Part shown: in pieces, positions 19,121-31,918 of the stretch
Layout: each line of letters begins with the position of its first letter
How positions within the stretch are numbered: position 1 is the first letter of the stretch
Assembly (NCBI RefSeq): GCF_040436345.1
Contig: NC_133235.1
Span: forward strand, 20,732,660-20,796,659
Source: Pagrus major
Taxonomy: Eukaryota > Chordata > Actinopteri > Spariformes > Sparidae
Direction of reading: 5' to 3'
Length of the DNA: 64,000 bases
Made by a program: the position numbers and the translations under genes
The notes under the pieces: generated by a model
Seen by the model: the letters and a program-made list of their open reading frames with translations, nothing else
What the model was told of the DNA's origin: nothing
The model's database searches: none

Positions 19121-21924
19121 CTAAAGAGAAACGAAGACAAACACTCAGTGGATTCACTTTCTGTCACCTTGTTGCTTTGATATGCTTGTCAGAAATCTGA
19201 ATTACCTTTGCTTCAATAGATTTGGAGTCTTGATTTTGGAACAAAAACTTGATCTTGCTCTTTCCATCATCAGATGATCCTTTTAGTTGAGAGAACTTGT
19301 ATCTCCACAGTACGGCCTGAAACACAAGAGTCTAACGTTAAACCCTAAACAACTAAAATCTTTATTTACTGCAAACTAATTTGTGAAATCCTCCCAGTGT
19401 CACCGTTTCATGAATAATTCATGTTAAAATCCACCTGGATCCGGTGTGAAATGGGGCACGTCGGCAGATCAACCAGACATCGGTCGTTGTGAGATATAAA
19501 CTTGTTATTTTTGCCACTGGGAAATTTAACAAGCCACAGCAATTTCACCTGAAATAGCAGCGCTTCCTTCGGTGATTCAATTAGTTTTGAACTGAATAAA
19601 CAAAAGCTGCGCAGTGAGCCAGACGACAGTCAGTATACAGACTGAGTCCTCAGGTAGACAGCTGGCCACGCTGTTCACATGAATATGTATCTGATTGGTG
19701 CACGCTGCAATACCGGGCTGACAGTTCCTGCTACTGTAATCATTATTACAACAGCACTCTGATTATTCACGACACCAGAAGTCACGTTGACAGACACAAA
19801 CAAGAAACCAGTGTGATGTATTTCAAACTTCTTCTTCTTGAATCAGAACAGTTTGACAGGAAGAGTGTCACCTCTTTAACTTTCCTTTAATACCGTCTCT
19901 GACTCTGCTCGCCATGACGGATGTGATGACGATCACCGTCTCCCTCATGTCAAGTACCTGATATTATATCTGTATTGTGACCTACATGGAGATATTCTGT
20001 GTTACATTCTCATGAGTCTCTGCAGCGCTGAGCTTTATTTCTGTCAACGTTACACTGTTTAAAGCAGCGGTGGCATGTCACTAATTAAGTTAAGTCCTGT
20101 GCTATATTTTATATTCTGACTGTATTTTGACAACTATTGTACTCGGCTACATTTATGTGACAGCTGCAGATGCTGGTTACTTTACAGATTTGATTATAAC
20201 TGACTTTATAGAACATGCTGATAAATTACTTTAGATTCAATTACCCAACAGTGTAAATTAATTAAATAAACTCCACTTAGTCCAGCTACGACCTTAGAAT
20301 AAAGATTAAACATTAGTGCGTCAGTCAAAAAATCCACTATTATGAAATATAACACAACACTAACAGCAACCTTTTTCCTGTATGATGAAATACTCTTTAG
20401 TATTTGATTTGTTCTAGATAGATTTGCTTGTATTAGGTTTAGGTATCGTAGTTTCTTTTGCTAGTTTTTTGTTTTGTAAGAATTTGGAGATCCAAGGGTT
20501 TCATATAAGTTGGGAGGTACAGGACCAGCATGTACCTGGGAGGGCCTATGTGTTTTTTTTGTAGTTGATGTTTTAGTAGTAGACCAAGAGATGCAGCAGG
20601 AGCCATGATTAATTAGTTTTTTGCAAAAAAAAAAAAAAAATTGCAAAAATATGTCAATGGATATGAATGAACTAGGTTACTCTGGTACATTAGTGGTGTT
20701 TTTATTCAAGTTTGATTTGATTAAGGACAAATAGCCATCAAAAAAATGTTTAACTCGAGCTACATAGTATTTTTTTTGTGTAGTATACGAGCTGAATGCT
20801 TCTTCCACCATGAAGGGGTTAACAGATTATGGATGATCATGTGTTCTGTGTCATATGAATCAAATAATGACTGTACCGTAAGTGGAAGCAAGGAGTATTA
20901 ATGGTGCAAAATGTAAGAATTTTAGTGTAAAACTTTCAAAAATGTACTAAAATTATTAACAGAAACAGTCTTGACCATGTGCTGCTCTCTGTTTGTCTGG
21001 AGTATGAGTTCAACATGTGGCCGATTCTTACATATTGCAGCTTTAAGTTGGTTGCAAACTGCAACATCACCACTAGATGCCATCAAATTCTACAAACTGG
21101 ACCTTTAACTTCTTCATGTTTGCGTGCCGTTTCCCTCCCAGATTTGTGTATGTGACTATTTAGCTCTTTAATTCAACAGCTCACTGAAAGGTTTCAGGTG
21201 ACGGAGCCTCCTCAGGTTCTGAACTCTGAGTTTCCAACGAGTGGCTCGCCTTCCCTGGGTTAAACCAGGATTTCTTATTTATGTATATTAAAAAATGTGC
21301 TTTACATATTATATTTTAAAAATTTCCATTATATACTGTATATATTCCACTCCATTTACAGGTCACTGATCTACACCTTCAGCTGTTATAGTGGGCAGTT
21401 AACCGAACCTCCATGTCTCTAGGCTGACAGAGGAATCTATAAGCAGGGCGAGAAAGGCCACAGCCAGCTGACCCCTCGCTGAGCTTGACTTTGAGTTTGA
21501 CAACCACACAAGTTCTCTGTGATCACTCAGAGCTTTCTTGCTGGGAGGTTGTATTCACTACACAGCTGTGTTGCTGTCTTATGCTTTTGATTATTCTCAG
21601 TAATTGTGCAAAACAGTAGAACAGATCACAATGTGTACACTTACTTGTGGGTAGAAAATCCAGAGTTTACAGCAATTTAATTGTGTTATTTCATAGTGTA
21701 TACATCCAGTCCATCTAAAAGGCAGGTTTGATGCTTTAATAACATTTTTAACAACACTTTATCTGACGTTAGTTTGGAGATCATCGGGCCACAGACTAAA
21801 GAAAATAGCTGTTGTTCAAACTAGCGGAGATGTTGCTGTAAGGTAGATATCAAGACACTAGAAAAGCAAGACAGTACACAGAATAAACACAGCAGAACAG
21901 TAAGATAGGCCGGACCATCATCGG

Positions 21925-21966
<42 letters not shown>

Positions 21967-21996
21967 GCTCTTTAATTCAACAGCTCACTGAAAGTT

Positions 21997-22088
<92 letters not shown>

Positions 22089-22093
22089 TATAA

Positions 22094-22182
<89 letters not shown>

Positions 22183-25100
22183 TGTGCAACAAAACAAAGA
22201 TAAAGAGGTTTTGGCAATGTCACGTCTCCGCAATGCAAATCAACTGCCAGTTGTCTTGCTGGAAGTGACTGTAGTTTGCACAATGTCACATTGATTCGGT
22301 CTATACATTTCTTGAAGAATGAGGAGATTCAGCATGACACCAGGGATTCTCAGCTGCATCGCAGAGAGCATCTCGAGCAGCTGCATCACTGTGTGTCATG
22401 GGAGCAGAACTTCCAAAACGCCTGCAGAGAGTGGTAAAGACTGCTGAGAAGATCGTCAGCGCACCTCTACCATCTCTGCAGAGTCCACAGAGCAGCCTGC
22501 AGCATCACCCTCCCCCCATCACAGGGTTTTCACACTCATGCCCTCTGGCAGGAGGTACAGAGGTGTGAAATAAAGGACCTCGGGGCTCACGGACAGTTTT
22601 TATCTGCAGGCCATAAGACTCATGATAATCCACTGCCTCTGCCACCACCCTGATCCACCTCACCATAGAGGAAGCTTCACTTTTACCCTTCCACCCCTAC
22701 TCCACACACACATAAACAGGCAAATGCACACTCCATACTGCACACGCACAGACCATTACCTCCTATATGTGTATAGATTTTGCCTGACACTGCATATTTG
22801 CACTAATAATGTTTAGTATATCCCACTGATACTGCTTATTGTACACCTCTTGTATTATTTTTTGAACTATTTTTAAATTTCTACCTCATGCTTGATTGTA
22901 AAACTGCATTCAGAGTGAAAGGCAAAGAATTTCATGGTACAGTAATCGTTTTTTCTTCTGTGCATATGACAATAAACACTTTGTCTCGGACCTGTTGACC
23001 TCGTTCAATATGTTTCAAGTTGGGATGCGCATTGTTTCTTTAACTGAGAGGCAGCTGCCTTAACAACCTTAACAATCATCAATAATGTATGAAATTTGTT
23101 GGACATTTTTCGGCTAGAAAACCGTTTCAATCACTGACTTGATGTTTGTCTGATGCAGAATCAGAGCAGGCTATATTAGGAGTTGCAGGAACAGAAAAAG
23201 TAAACACCAAGTTACTTGAATCATAAACTAATTAACACAAAATAATGACTTTGTGTTGACTGCGGCAAAATCCAACATAGATTGAGGCTTAAAGGTAATA
23301 ATATCCGATGGAATAGAACATCTTTTTATATCATTTTTAATTAAAAATCTTCTATTCTCATAACAGTATTTTGTATTTTATTTTAATACATTTAATAACA
23401 AGTATTTGCAAGTTGTAACAAAACACTTTTTGATGTATTTGCACCCATATTTTCATATCTGGGTTAATATGATTAATCATTAGTATTCCTAGTTTCAAGT
23501 TATATTTTTTTAAATGTCGTGCTTTACAACAGGAAAACTGCTGCTTTTGGTAAAACTGGAGCAATGGCGGAACATCTCATTGATTCCTGAGCCTGCAGAT
23601 TAGAGCTCAACTTGTCGAACACAGTAATGTTTGTGGCGTTTCCGATTGAAACTAATTCTGACACGGGTTTTTGAAATTTGCCAATCGCAGCTCTTAATTA
23701 CAGAGTAATCCCAGCCGGTGTATTGTCAGCCATAGCAGTGTACATATGGATTGTGTTTTGTGCATTTCTCTGTGTAAACAATACGCTGGCAACATTTTAA
23801 GCGTCCTTGGGGAACATTGTTGCTTCACATTGCAGGAATCAGGGCCAAAATCTTAGAGAACAATATGGCAGTGCTTGTGTCCTGCTCATCCACATAATGT
23901 GCACCAGTGGAGTAGTCTGCGTGGCTCTCAGACTTGGGGAAAGGCCAAAATGAACTGCAGGCAGGAGTGAGATGTTTGAGCTGGGGGGAAAGCAGCCGTC
24001 AAAACAAATGTGCTCATACTCCCAAAATGCAGACAGTGCAGAATAAGGTAGCGGCTTTAAAAAAAGGAAAAGGGAGGGCTGAGAAATCGTGATTAGTTTC
24101 ATCACTCTGTCTGCAATATGTGTCTGAAATCTCCCGCTGAAAGGATCTCTTTTACTTATTCTTATTGATGATAAAGGACTGTCCCACACTCACCTTTGAA
24201 GCAGCATCAAAGCACACAAAGCCCATGCTGAAGTCAACTGTCAGTCCCATGAGGTGGCTCTCCATGATACAGGCATATGTTTTACACTACAGAATAGGAG
24301 AATAAGATGTTAAATACAGGGAGCTACACAAGGACACAAAAGCCGCTTTTGCTCTGCTGAAAATGTCACATGAACATTATCAATCTTTGTACTAAAGCCA
24401 CTGAGCTGGAACCATGTGCTGGATTAATGTCATCACGATTCCCTGCACGTTGCCTACTGTTCAGGTGCAGACCTGTATCCTCTCCACCTCCAGGAAAGTG
24501 GCCATCTGAAAAGCCTTTTCCCAGGTCAGCAGCTCGCCGTCCAGTTCCACACTGAAGAACATGTCCTCCCCGCTCTCCGTCTGGACGCTGAAGCAGTGCT
24601 TCCTCTTATCCAGAAGGTCATTATCCTAAGATAAGACAGTACGGCTGCCATGCTGATCAGGTACAGATGGGCAGAGTGACGTGGAGATAAGACAACGCAA
24701 CAGCAATGCAGTTTCCTGAAGCTAAATGGACGTTTATGTGCTCTGATGGCAGAGGAAAGACTGTAGACGGCGGCTTTAAGAGCACTTGAATCCTTTTTTC
24801 TCTCTATCCTCGACACTTACATAAAGATAGTACCTATATTTACAAGCTGAACCACAAAATGTATCACACTGATGCTTTTTATACAGCTTAATGTAACCCA
24901 AATGGAGTAGTGAAAAGGTATGACAGTGCAGGCCGACTTATATCTGATTTAATTTGTGGATGTATGTGAATTAGATTAGCTATAATGAGTTTGGAGATAA
25001 TGATTTGCAGATAAATTCTCACGATCATATTCAAAGTGACCTCGAACCTGCAGAGTATGAACAAAACAGTCTGAACCTTGAGCGTCTCTGTGGGATTGAA

Positions 25101-28100
25101 ATAGAACACATGCAAGTAAATCAGTGAGTTTTATAGTTAATATGAAGTGCAGTCATCAGTTTTCTACTTTATACTCTCTTAATGTATCCAGTGTGTGTCT
25201 AAATGTTTCAGAATGGAAATCTTAAAGGGTTCCTTACCTTTAAAATCTTGCACATTATCTCATACACAGTAAAGCTTTTCTCTGCTCTGGTCCAGTCCCA
25301 TGTCGTCACCTGAAAAATGCAACGTTTGATTTCAAGACGGTTAAAAAGGGAAAGAAGGCAGAAGAACTGTCCATAAATAACAATTACTAAAAGGAAGTTT
25401 ATGTCTCATAATCCCCCAATCCAACCCTTTAGTTACTGTTCCTACATCTGTCAAGTGCTCCATTTTACAATTTCCAATGAGAACAGACAGATTTACTTCT
25501 TCAGGATTCTCATTTTGTAGGCTACCTCGCAGCTTTTACTAACTGTAGCCAGCTAGCTTTAGCTAATGCTAAACCTAAAACTCAACCTAGAGGACGTGGA
25601 AATCTAGGAGTAGCACTGATTGAACAAGTATTAAGAAATGTATATAAAAATGTAATTAAAATGTTATTTGTAGCGACAGTGGTTAGAGCTGTGCTTTACG
25701 GTTTGTATCCTCAATGATGCATATATCGTATATGTATGATGATCCCTATGATTTACCTTTAGGCTACAAGAGAAGAGGATTTGAGGATGAGGAGTGACTG
25801 ATGGGTTTGGCAAACAAAATGCTATCTGATGCAGTTTGGCTGGCGCTGCTGAGGTGTAAACCTCCCCAAACCAAATAAAAATCAGTAAGAGCCATTATCA
25901 TTATTTATTATAGCACCTTGGCTTCCAACAACATGAACAGGTATTTTTCTTACGTAGCCAACCTGCAACGCCATAAAAAAGTTGGCCCCCCATTGCAAGC
26001 CACCATTAGCAGGAAGCTAGTAAGCCGGGCATGCTAACATTTACAGCTTACATCAGAGCCGATCAAAACCGTTTAATGCATTCCTCACACTTTAGCGCTT
26101 GTTATACCCTCCATACTCAGAAACAGAAACTGAATGTCACTCTTACTACAGTCTCCTGGGTGTTTCAGCATGAAGAAAAATCCAAAGCAGACCTATCAGT
26201 TTCTAGTTCCAGAGCTATGATTTGACAAACACTGTTCAGGGTTTGGTGAAAGGTTATTTTATTGATGCATAGTTGTTGAATTCAAAACGTGTCATCCTGC
26301 CACATCAGGGAAAATACTCCTCAATGGTAACTAGTCTTCAGTAATGAAGACGCTCGTCACATCGTCTGCACAAGCAGGCGCCTACATTCTTCCATCCATT
26401 CACATTAGCATATTCCATTTATATCGGGTTGAGCAGGCAATTTCAGTTATCTATCAATCTTTTCCCATCTCCAGCACCATCGACAGCTTATCCCTCTTGT
26501 CATAATCACTTAAGTGGCTGGCAGAATGTAAACAGATTTAATGATCACCATCAATCAGGAGGAAGATCGATGCAGCACACATGATTATGAGTGAGCTGCT
26601 TCCTCGTGTTCGAACAGGAAAGCATTTTCTCCCTCAACAATGCATTAACATCGGGTGAAAAATCTCCCGTGGAGTCAAACGACATCAATTCAAACGCAGA
26701 AGTTTGATGGTTTTAAAGAAGTTGGTATAAAACAAATGAGGACAGAGTGGAAACTTACAGGAGGCGCTGAAAACTTGAAGAGTGAGGAACCCCTCAAGGC
26801 GAGGAACTTTGGTGAATACATTCGGTCCTGAACGGAGTCCTGCTCCTTCTCGTCAACCCAGCCCATGTAGATGATCTATCAAACAGGGTAAAAGGACGAT
26901 ATAGACATGAGGGATGTGGAGTGTAATAACAGGGATCATCTCTTCTCTTACAAAGAGCAACAAGGGTCTGACATAAACTCACGGAGATCGTGGCCTCCCC
27001 TAATCAGTAAAGATACCCGTGATTATGGCCCTGGTATTATTCTCATCAGTTATAATTTTATCAGGATTAGCTAACGCCAGGACGTCAGCTAGTCACCCTA
27101 AAGTTATATACATTCAAACACATTAAACATCATTAAATCATTAACCAGCAAGCAAGTTGAGTCATTAACTGTTCGTTCATAAAGTCGAAGACACCAATGA
27201 AACATCTGTTAGCAGTTGGGGTTGTTTGTGTACGAGGCCTCTGTGAATCAAATCTGATCAAACCACAAGCACATTGTCTCTAACTCTTAAAGTATGATAT
27301 CTTAAAATGTTGTTTTTCATAAATGTAGCTTGCGTTGCTGCTCATTTCGTCATGAATATCTAATATGTTACTCTATTGAGAAACACTTGAGATCTAATAC
27401 CAAGTTCTTAGGGGCTTTGAAGATTAACCGTGCAGGTTTTTAGCAGTTTAAATACCTGTCAGGTGCTTCATCACACTAATGCAAAAAAATCCAATATTAT
27501 CATTCTGCACCTTTGCATAGCGATGTGTAACTTTATTATAGTCTTAAACTAAAATGGTATAAACGCTATGGAAAAATATTCTTGTGTCACAATATCCTCA
27601 TATTGCCAACATGAAGGCAAAAGGTATAAAATTACGTATTCAGGAGGAGAAAAAAAAAAGAGGTTAGACCAACAGGGAGATGAAGAGAAAGAAAGCGAAG
27701 CTTCAGTGCAAATGTTCTGAGACATGATTTAAGACATCAAGTGTATCTCACCATCAGTACTCATTAAATTCGGGGTGATTGCAACCCAAGTAAAATGTTT
27801 ACTTGTGTTTCTGTTTTTTGATGGATGGCAAAACAAGTCAGTGAAAGATTCGGGACAAGCAGCCACGTCTCCTGCCGTTTCATTTCTTAACAGGAATTGT
27901 CAAATGAATTCACAAGTTTTTTGGTGAGGCAGAATAAACAAGACAAAAAAGGGACGCCCCCCTCCCGTGTTTGGACTGAAAGATGACACTGCGAGTTAAC
28001 CGACTGAAGGCACTTAAGTTGTTTTCTGATCATTTCTCAGTGGATGGATTTTAATGATGCAAACACTCTCCTTGCGTTGCAATAGTTGGCAAGACAGGGC

Positions 28101-31100
28101 CGTGTCCTTTCACTGACTGGCTGACCTGGTTAGATGTTTGATGTCTTGATTTTTTAAGATAAAGATAAAATATATGAAGTCAAAGCAACAAAAAAAAAAA
28201 GTCAAAACAATCAGCAGAAGCAGCAGCTCATGCTCACCTGCTGTTTGGAGAAACATCTTACCTGCTGGTTAACTGGAAAATTCCGGTTAATCTTCTTCAC
28301 CTGTTGAATTTAACAAGAACATCAATATCTCATTAAAATGTCTCCTGCTAACAACCAGGCACCAATTACTGGTAAAACTCAAAATAGTTGTGCGACCCCG
28401 CGGGGACCTACAATCACAGACAATGTCTGGAAAGAACAAATAAACCATGAATCACAGTATCTTAGCTAACACGTTAAACACAGCACTGAAGGAATAACGT
28501 TCGAGCTTCTTCATTTAATTCAATGCATGCAAATTACAAAATGAGATAGAGTCATTTCCACAAGGACCCGAGGCTCTTCCTAAAAAAAATCCATTTAAAA
28601 AAATCCATTCTCTCTGTGATAATAAAAGCAGGGGGGGGGGGGACTACTGAGAGAGCAGTGAGGCTTTAAATTAAAACACTCTGCTCACATCACAGGTATC
28701 ACTTGCTCCTAATCCACACCATACTATCAATATAACTCTTCCTCCGCAGCACAACACCAAATTAAGCCGCCCGGACCTGATCCCGACCTCCTATAGAGCC
28801 CAGAACAAGTCACAGCTGCTTATTTTTTGAGATGTTACTCAAGTTCAGGCTGAGGTAGGAAACAAGATGTATTTTTTTTTCAGTCGAGGGACTGAGAGCA
28901 AACAGCCAGATAACTGTCAAGATGTGCGCATATATGGGAGCAGTGACAGTGGGTTTGTTCAGATTCAGCTGTGTGGTTGTGAAAGTCGAACCCACCTCAC
29001 AAACATATCAAGAAAGGGAACGGGGTCCGATTCTTGAAGTTACGAAACATACATCTCTTACTTCATCCAAAAATACATAGAGGAGAACTTTCACTAGAGT
29101 TCAAGGAAAAAAGTACCTAAAGTAACCTAGTAAAGTAGGAACAAGTATTCCAAAAGTGCTGTACTCAAGTAATTTTTTTTCTGTTTTGAAAGACTATATT
29201 TCTTGTTAAAGGATAAGTTCACACAAAAATAAAAAATTCAATTATGTAGTCACCCTCGTGCTGATGGAAAGGTGGGTGAGGTTTCGTAGTTTACAAACAT
29301 TTCTGGAGCTTCACAGCAAAACAACATTGCATCATTCTCTAGTAGATGGGGACTAAAATGGCTCCATACAGCTTCTCCAGCATATTCCAAGCCTCTGGAA
29401 GCCCAGATATAATTGACTTGAAAGACATTATTTACACCCTCGGTTGAGCTCATGCACCAACTTCAGACGGGGTGCATGCTAACGCTTTTAGCCTTGCAGC
29501 TAAAGTTAAGATTCTGGAGAAAAATAACAACTTTTTAGATAAATCTGGGATCTTGGGGTTTTCAGAGACTTGGAGTATGCTGGACGGGCTATATAGAGCA
29601 ATTTTATGTATATTTTTTTAACATTTTAAAAAAAGTCCCCATCTACATCAGTTGTTTCGGAGACTTCGCTGTAAAGAAATGTTTTGTGGACTATTAAACT
29701 TCATCCACATTTCCCTCAGCAGGTAACATTCAGATATTGACTGAATTTTCCTTTTTGGCTGAACTGTTCCTTTAACATTTTGCAGGTACTGTCACAAACA
29801 GTAGATGCCCCTCTCTATTCAATGCATTCTTCATTGCTTATACAATAAAATAACACTACACTGCAGGTAACTCCTTTAATGTTTCAGGTCTGCCACTTGC
29901 AATGTGATGCGACAGTTATTAAGAATCTTAATTTAATCCTTTGAGTCATTTTAAGAGTAAAAATCTCGTTTTTCTTTTTCAAGGGAAACCTGAGGACAAG
30001 TAAAAGATACTGAAGAACAACATTCACATTTTCCATTTGTGGAGCACAGATCACAATGAAGACAAATGCAAAACAGAACAAGAAATAAATTAATAATGAA
30101 ATAAATAAACATCGCTCAGTTAAAATGTTAAAGACATGCCCTGAAGGTACTATACAGTCTCCATATACACATCACTTCTATGCTAGTCCTTTGTAGTATT
30201 GCAACGCTGACGCTCCGTCTCTGCAGTGTCTGCATAAATGTTTATCTTATTTCACTTGTGTGTACATATGTATATATGTGTTTTATGGTATACTGAGTAT
30301 CTTTGGCACGACATGTTTTTAATCACATCAGAGTCACTGGTTAAGTTGCAGGCTAACATCTTATATTTGCAGAGTGCACACAGCAGCAGAGTGGATCCCC
30401 TCCTTTATCATCGCTCAGAGAGCTGGAGGCATTTATTCATGACGAGTGGTGCAATATCTGACTACAAACAGCTCGGTTCAATTGTATGAGAGCTATCCAA
30501 GAAGGACTGAAGCTGCTCTGCACACAAAAGGATGACCCTCTTCTTTATTGGGTCATTCAAATTCTCATATTTTTAGGTGTTTGCGCTATTTTTGACATCT
30601 CATTTGCAAGGTTTCCCATTTAGAAAGCGAAGTGCATTCATTTTCATTTTTTCAAAAAGGTCTGTCTATGAATATTTAGTTTGGCTTTTCAAAAAGCAGA
30701 TGCAAATTTGAGAACACAAATCCCTGTAATACATTCTCTGGCTTTACAGTTTATTGTTTTTTTTAAGGTCTTTGTGGCACTCTGGCTAATCCTCAGCATG
30801 ATGAATCAATCAATACATCACTTTATTTGTCCCTAAAGGGCAAAAGAACAAAGGACATTTACACAATATGTGAGTAAACACAGAGTGTGTTAGTTAAAAA
30901 TAAGTTCTATTGAGAGAAAAAAACATGAAGTTATAAAATATGTTGTAATCTGGACTCTGATTGAGGAAATGTATTTGAAAGATTTGTTTTTTTTCTACTT
31001 TGTTCCTGAATGAAATATCTGAACTACTGTTGGATGGATTGTCACAAAGGTTTGTACGGACATTCGTGGTCACCACAAGATGAGTAAACCAACTATGTAA

Positions 31101-31855
31101 TGACAGCCACTGCATTTGGATGTTTTGAAGCCAGAAGTGACCATATCTGGACGAGAGGGTGGAGCTAGGGAGGGTATCCTGATTGGATCTGACTGACGAG
31201 CTGACGACATGCAATGGTATCGACATTTCAATCACAAGCACACCCTGCTCCACTTCTCTTTTCCTCAAAAGTGTGATCATACATAATTTACAAAAGGAAC
31301 CTCACGCTGTATTAAAGAAGACTTGAATAAGTGATTGAGACCACCACCTCATGAGGAAACTGTCTAGTGAGGTAATAAAGTTAAAAGTAGGGTCATTTTC
31401 TCATAAGCTTACATACAATCAAAGTACAACTTGGCTTCACTTTTCAGATCCGTCAACAACATGAATATCCAGTGACTTTTGTTTTTAGGGTTTCGGCGCT
31501 AATTAGCAAATGCTAACACGCTAAACTAAGATGGTACACATGGTAAAACATACCTTCTGAAAATCAGCCTGTTAGCACCATCATTGCGAGACAGATTAAG
31601 GTGACAAAAATCAATCGACTTTAAAAAGGTAGGTGTCTGAAATAATTTACATCAGCCAAATGAGGCCGTATTGTACAATAAGACATCTATTCTTTGAGCA
31701 CAAATCTGTGTGTATCCCACATCCATCTTGGCTACTAGCTTACACTCACACCTCAGTAAATGCCAAGGCCAGAGCGAGAGACACACTCTCGATTGTTGAA
31801 GCCATTCACTCCGTCCACTCCAATTAACCGTCATTATTCCCTGGAGACTCTCTCC

Positions 31856-31918
<63 letters not shown>

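Larger units (their letters stand above)
19317..24193 (-). other. sntg1 intron 15
   Basis: GT/AG intron of 4.9 kb. It contains a fragment of the GTCCAGTGTGTA repeat (21040-21107), the TA/TG microsatellite block (21929-22187) with an embedded unique 34-mer, and a LINE 3' end (about 22320-22985). No extra exon is needed by the protein and none is seen. Confidence 0.75.

Noticed and set aside
21977..22289. Open frames of alternating Tyr-Ile or His-Thr on the - strand
   Set aside because: Artefacts of TA and TG dinucleotide tracts.
30894..31280. 128-codon open frame, - strand
   Set aside because: Overlaps common repeat fragments in sntg1 intron 10; no recognisable domain.
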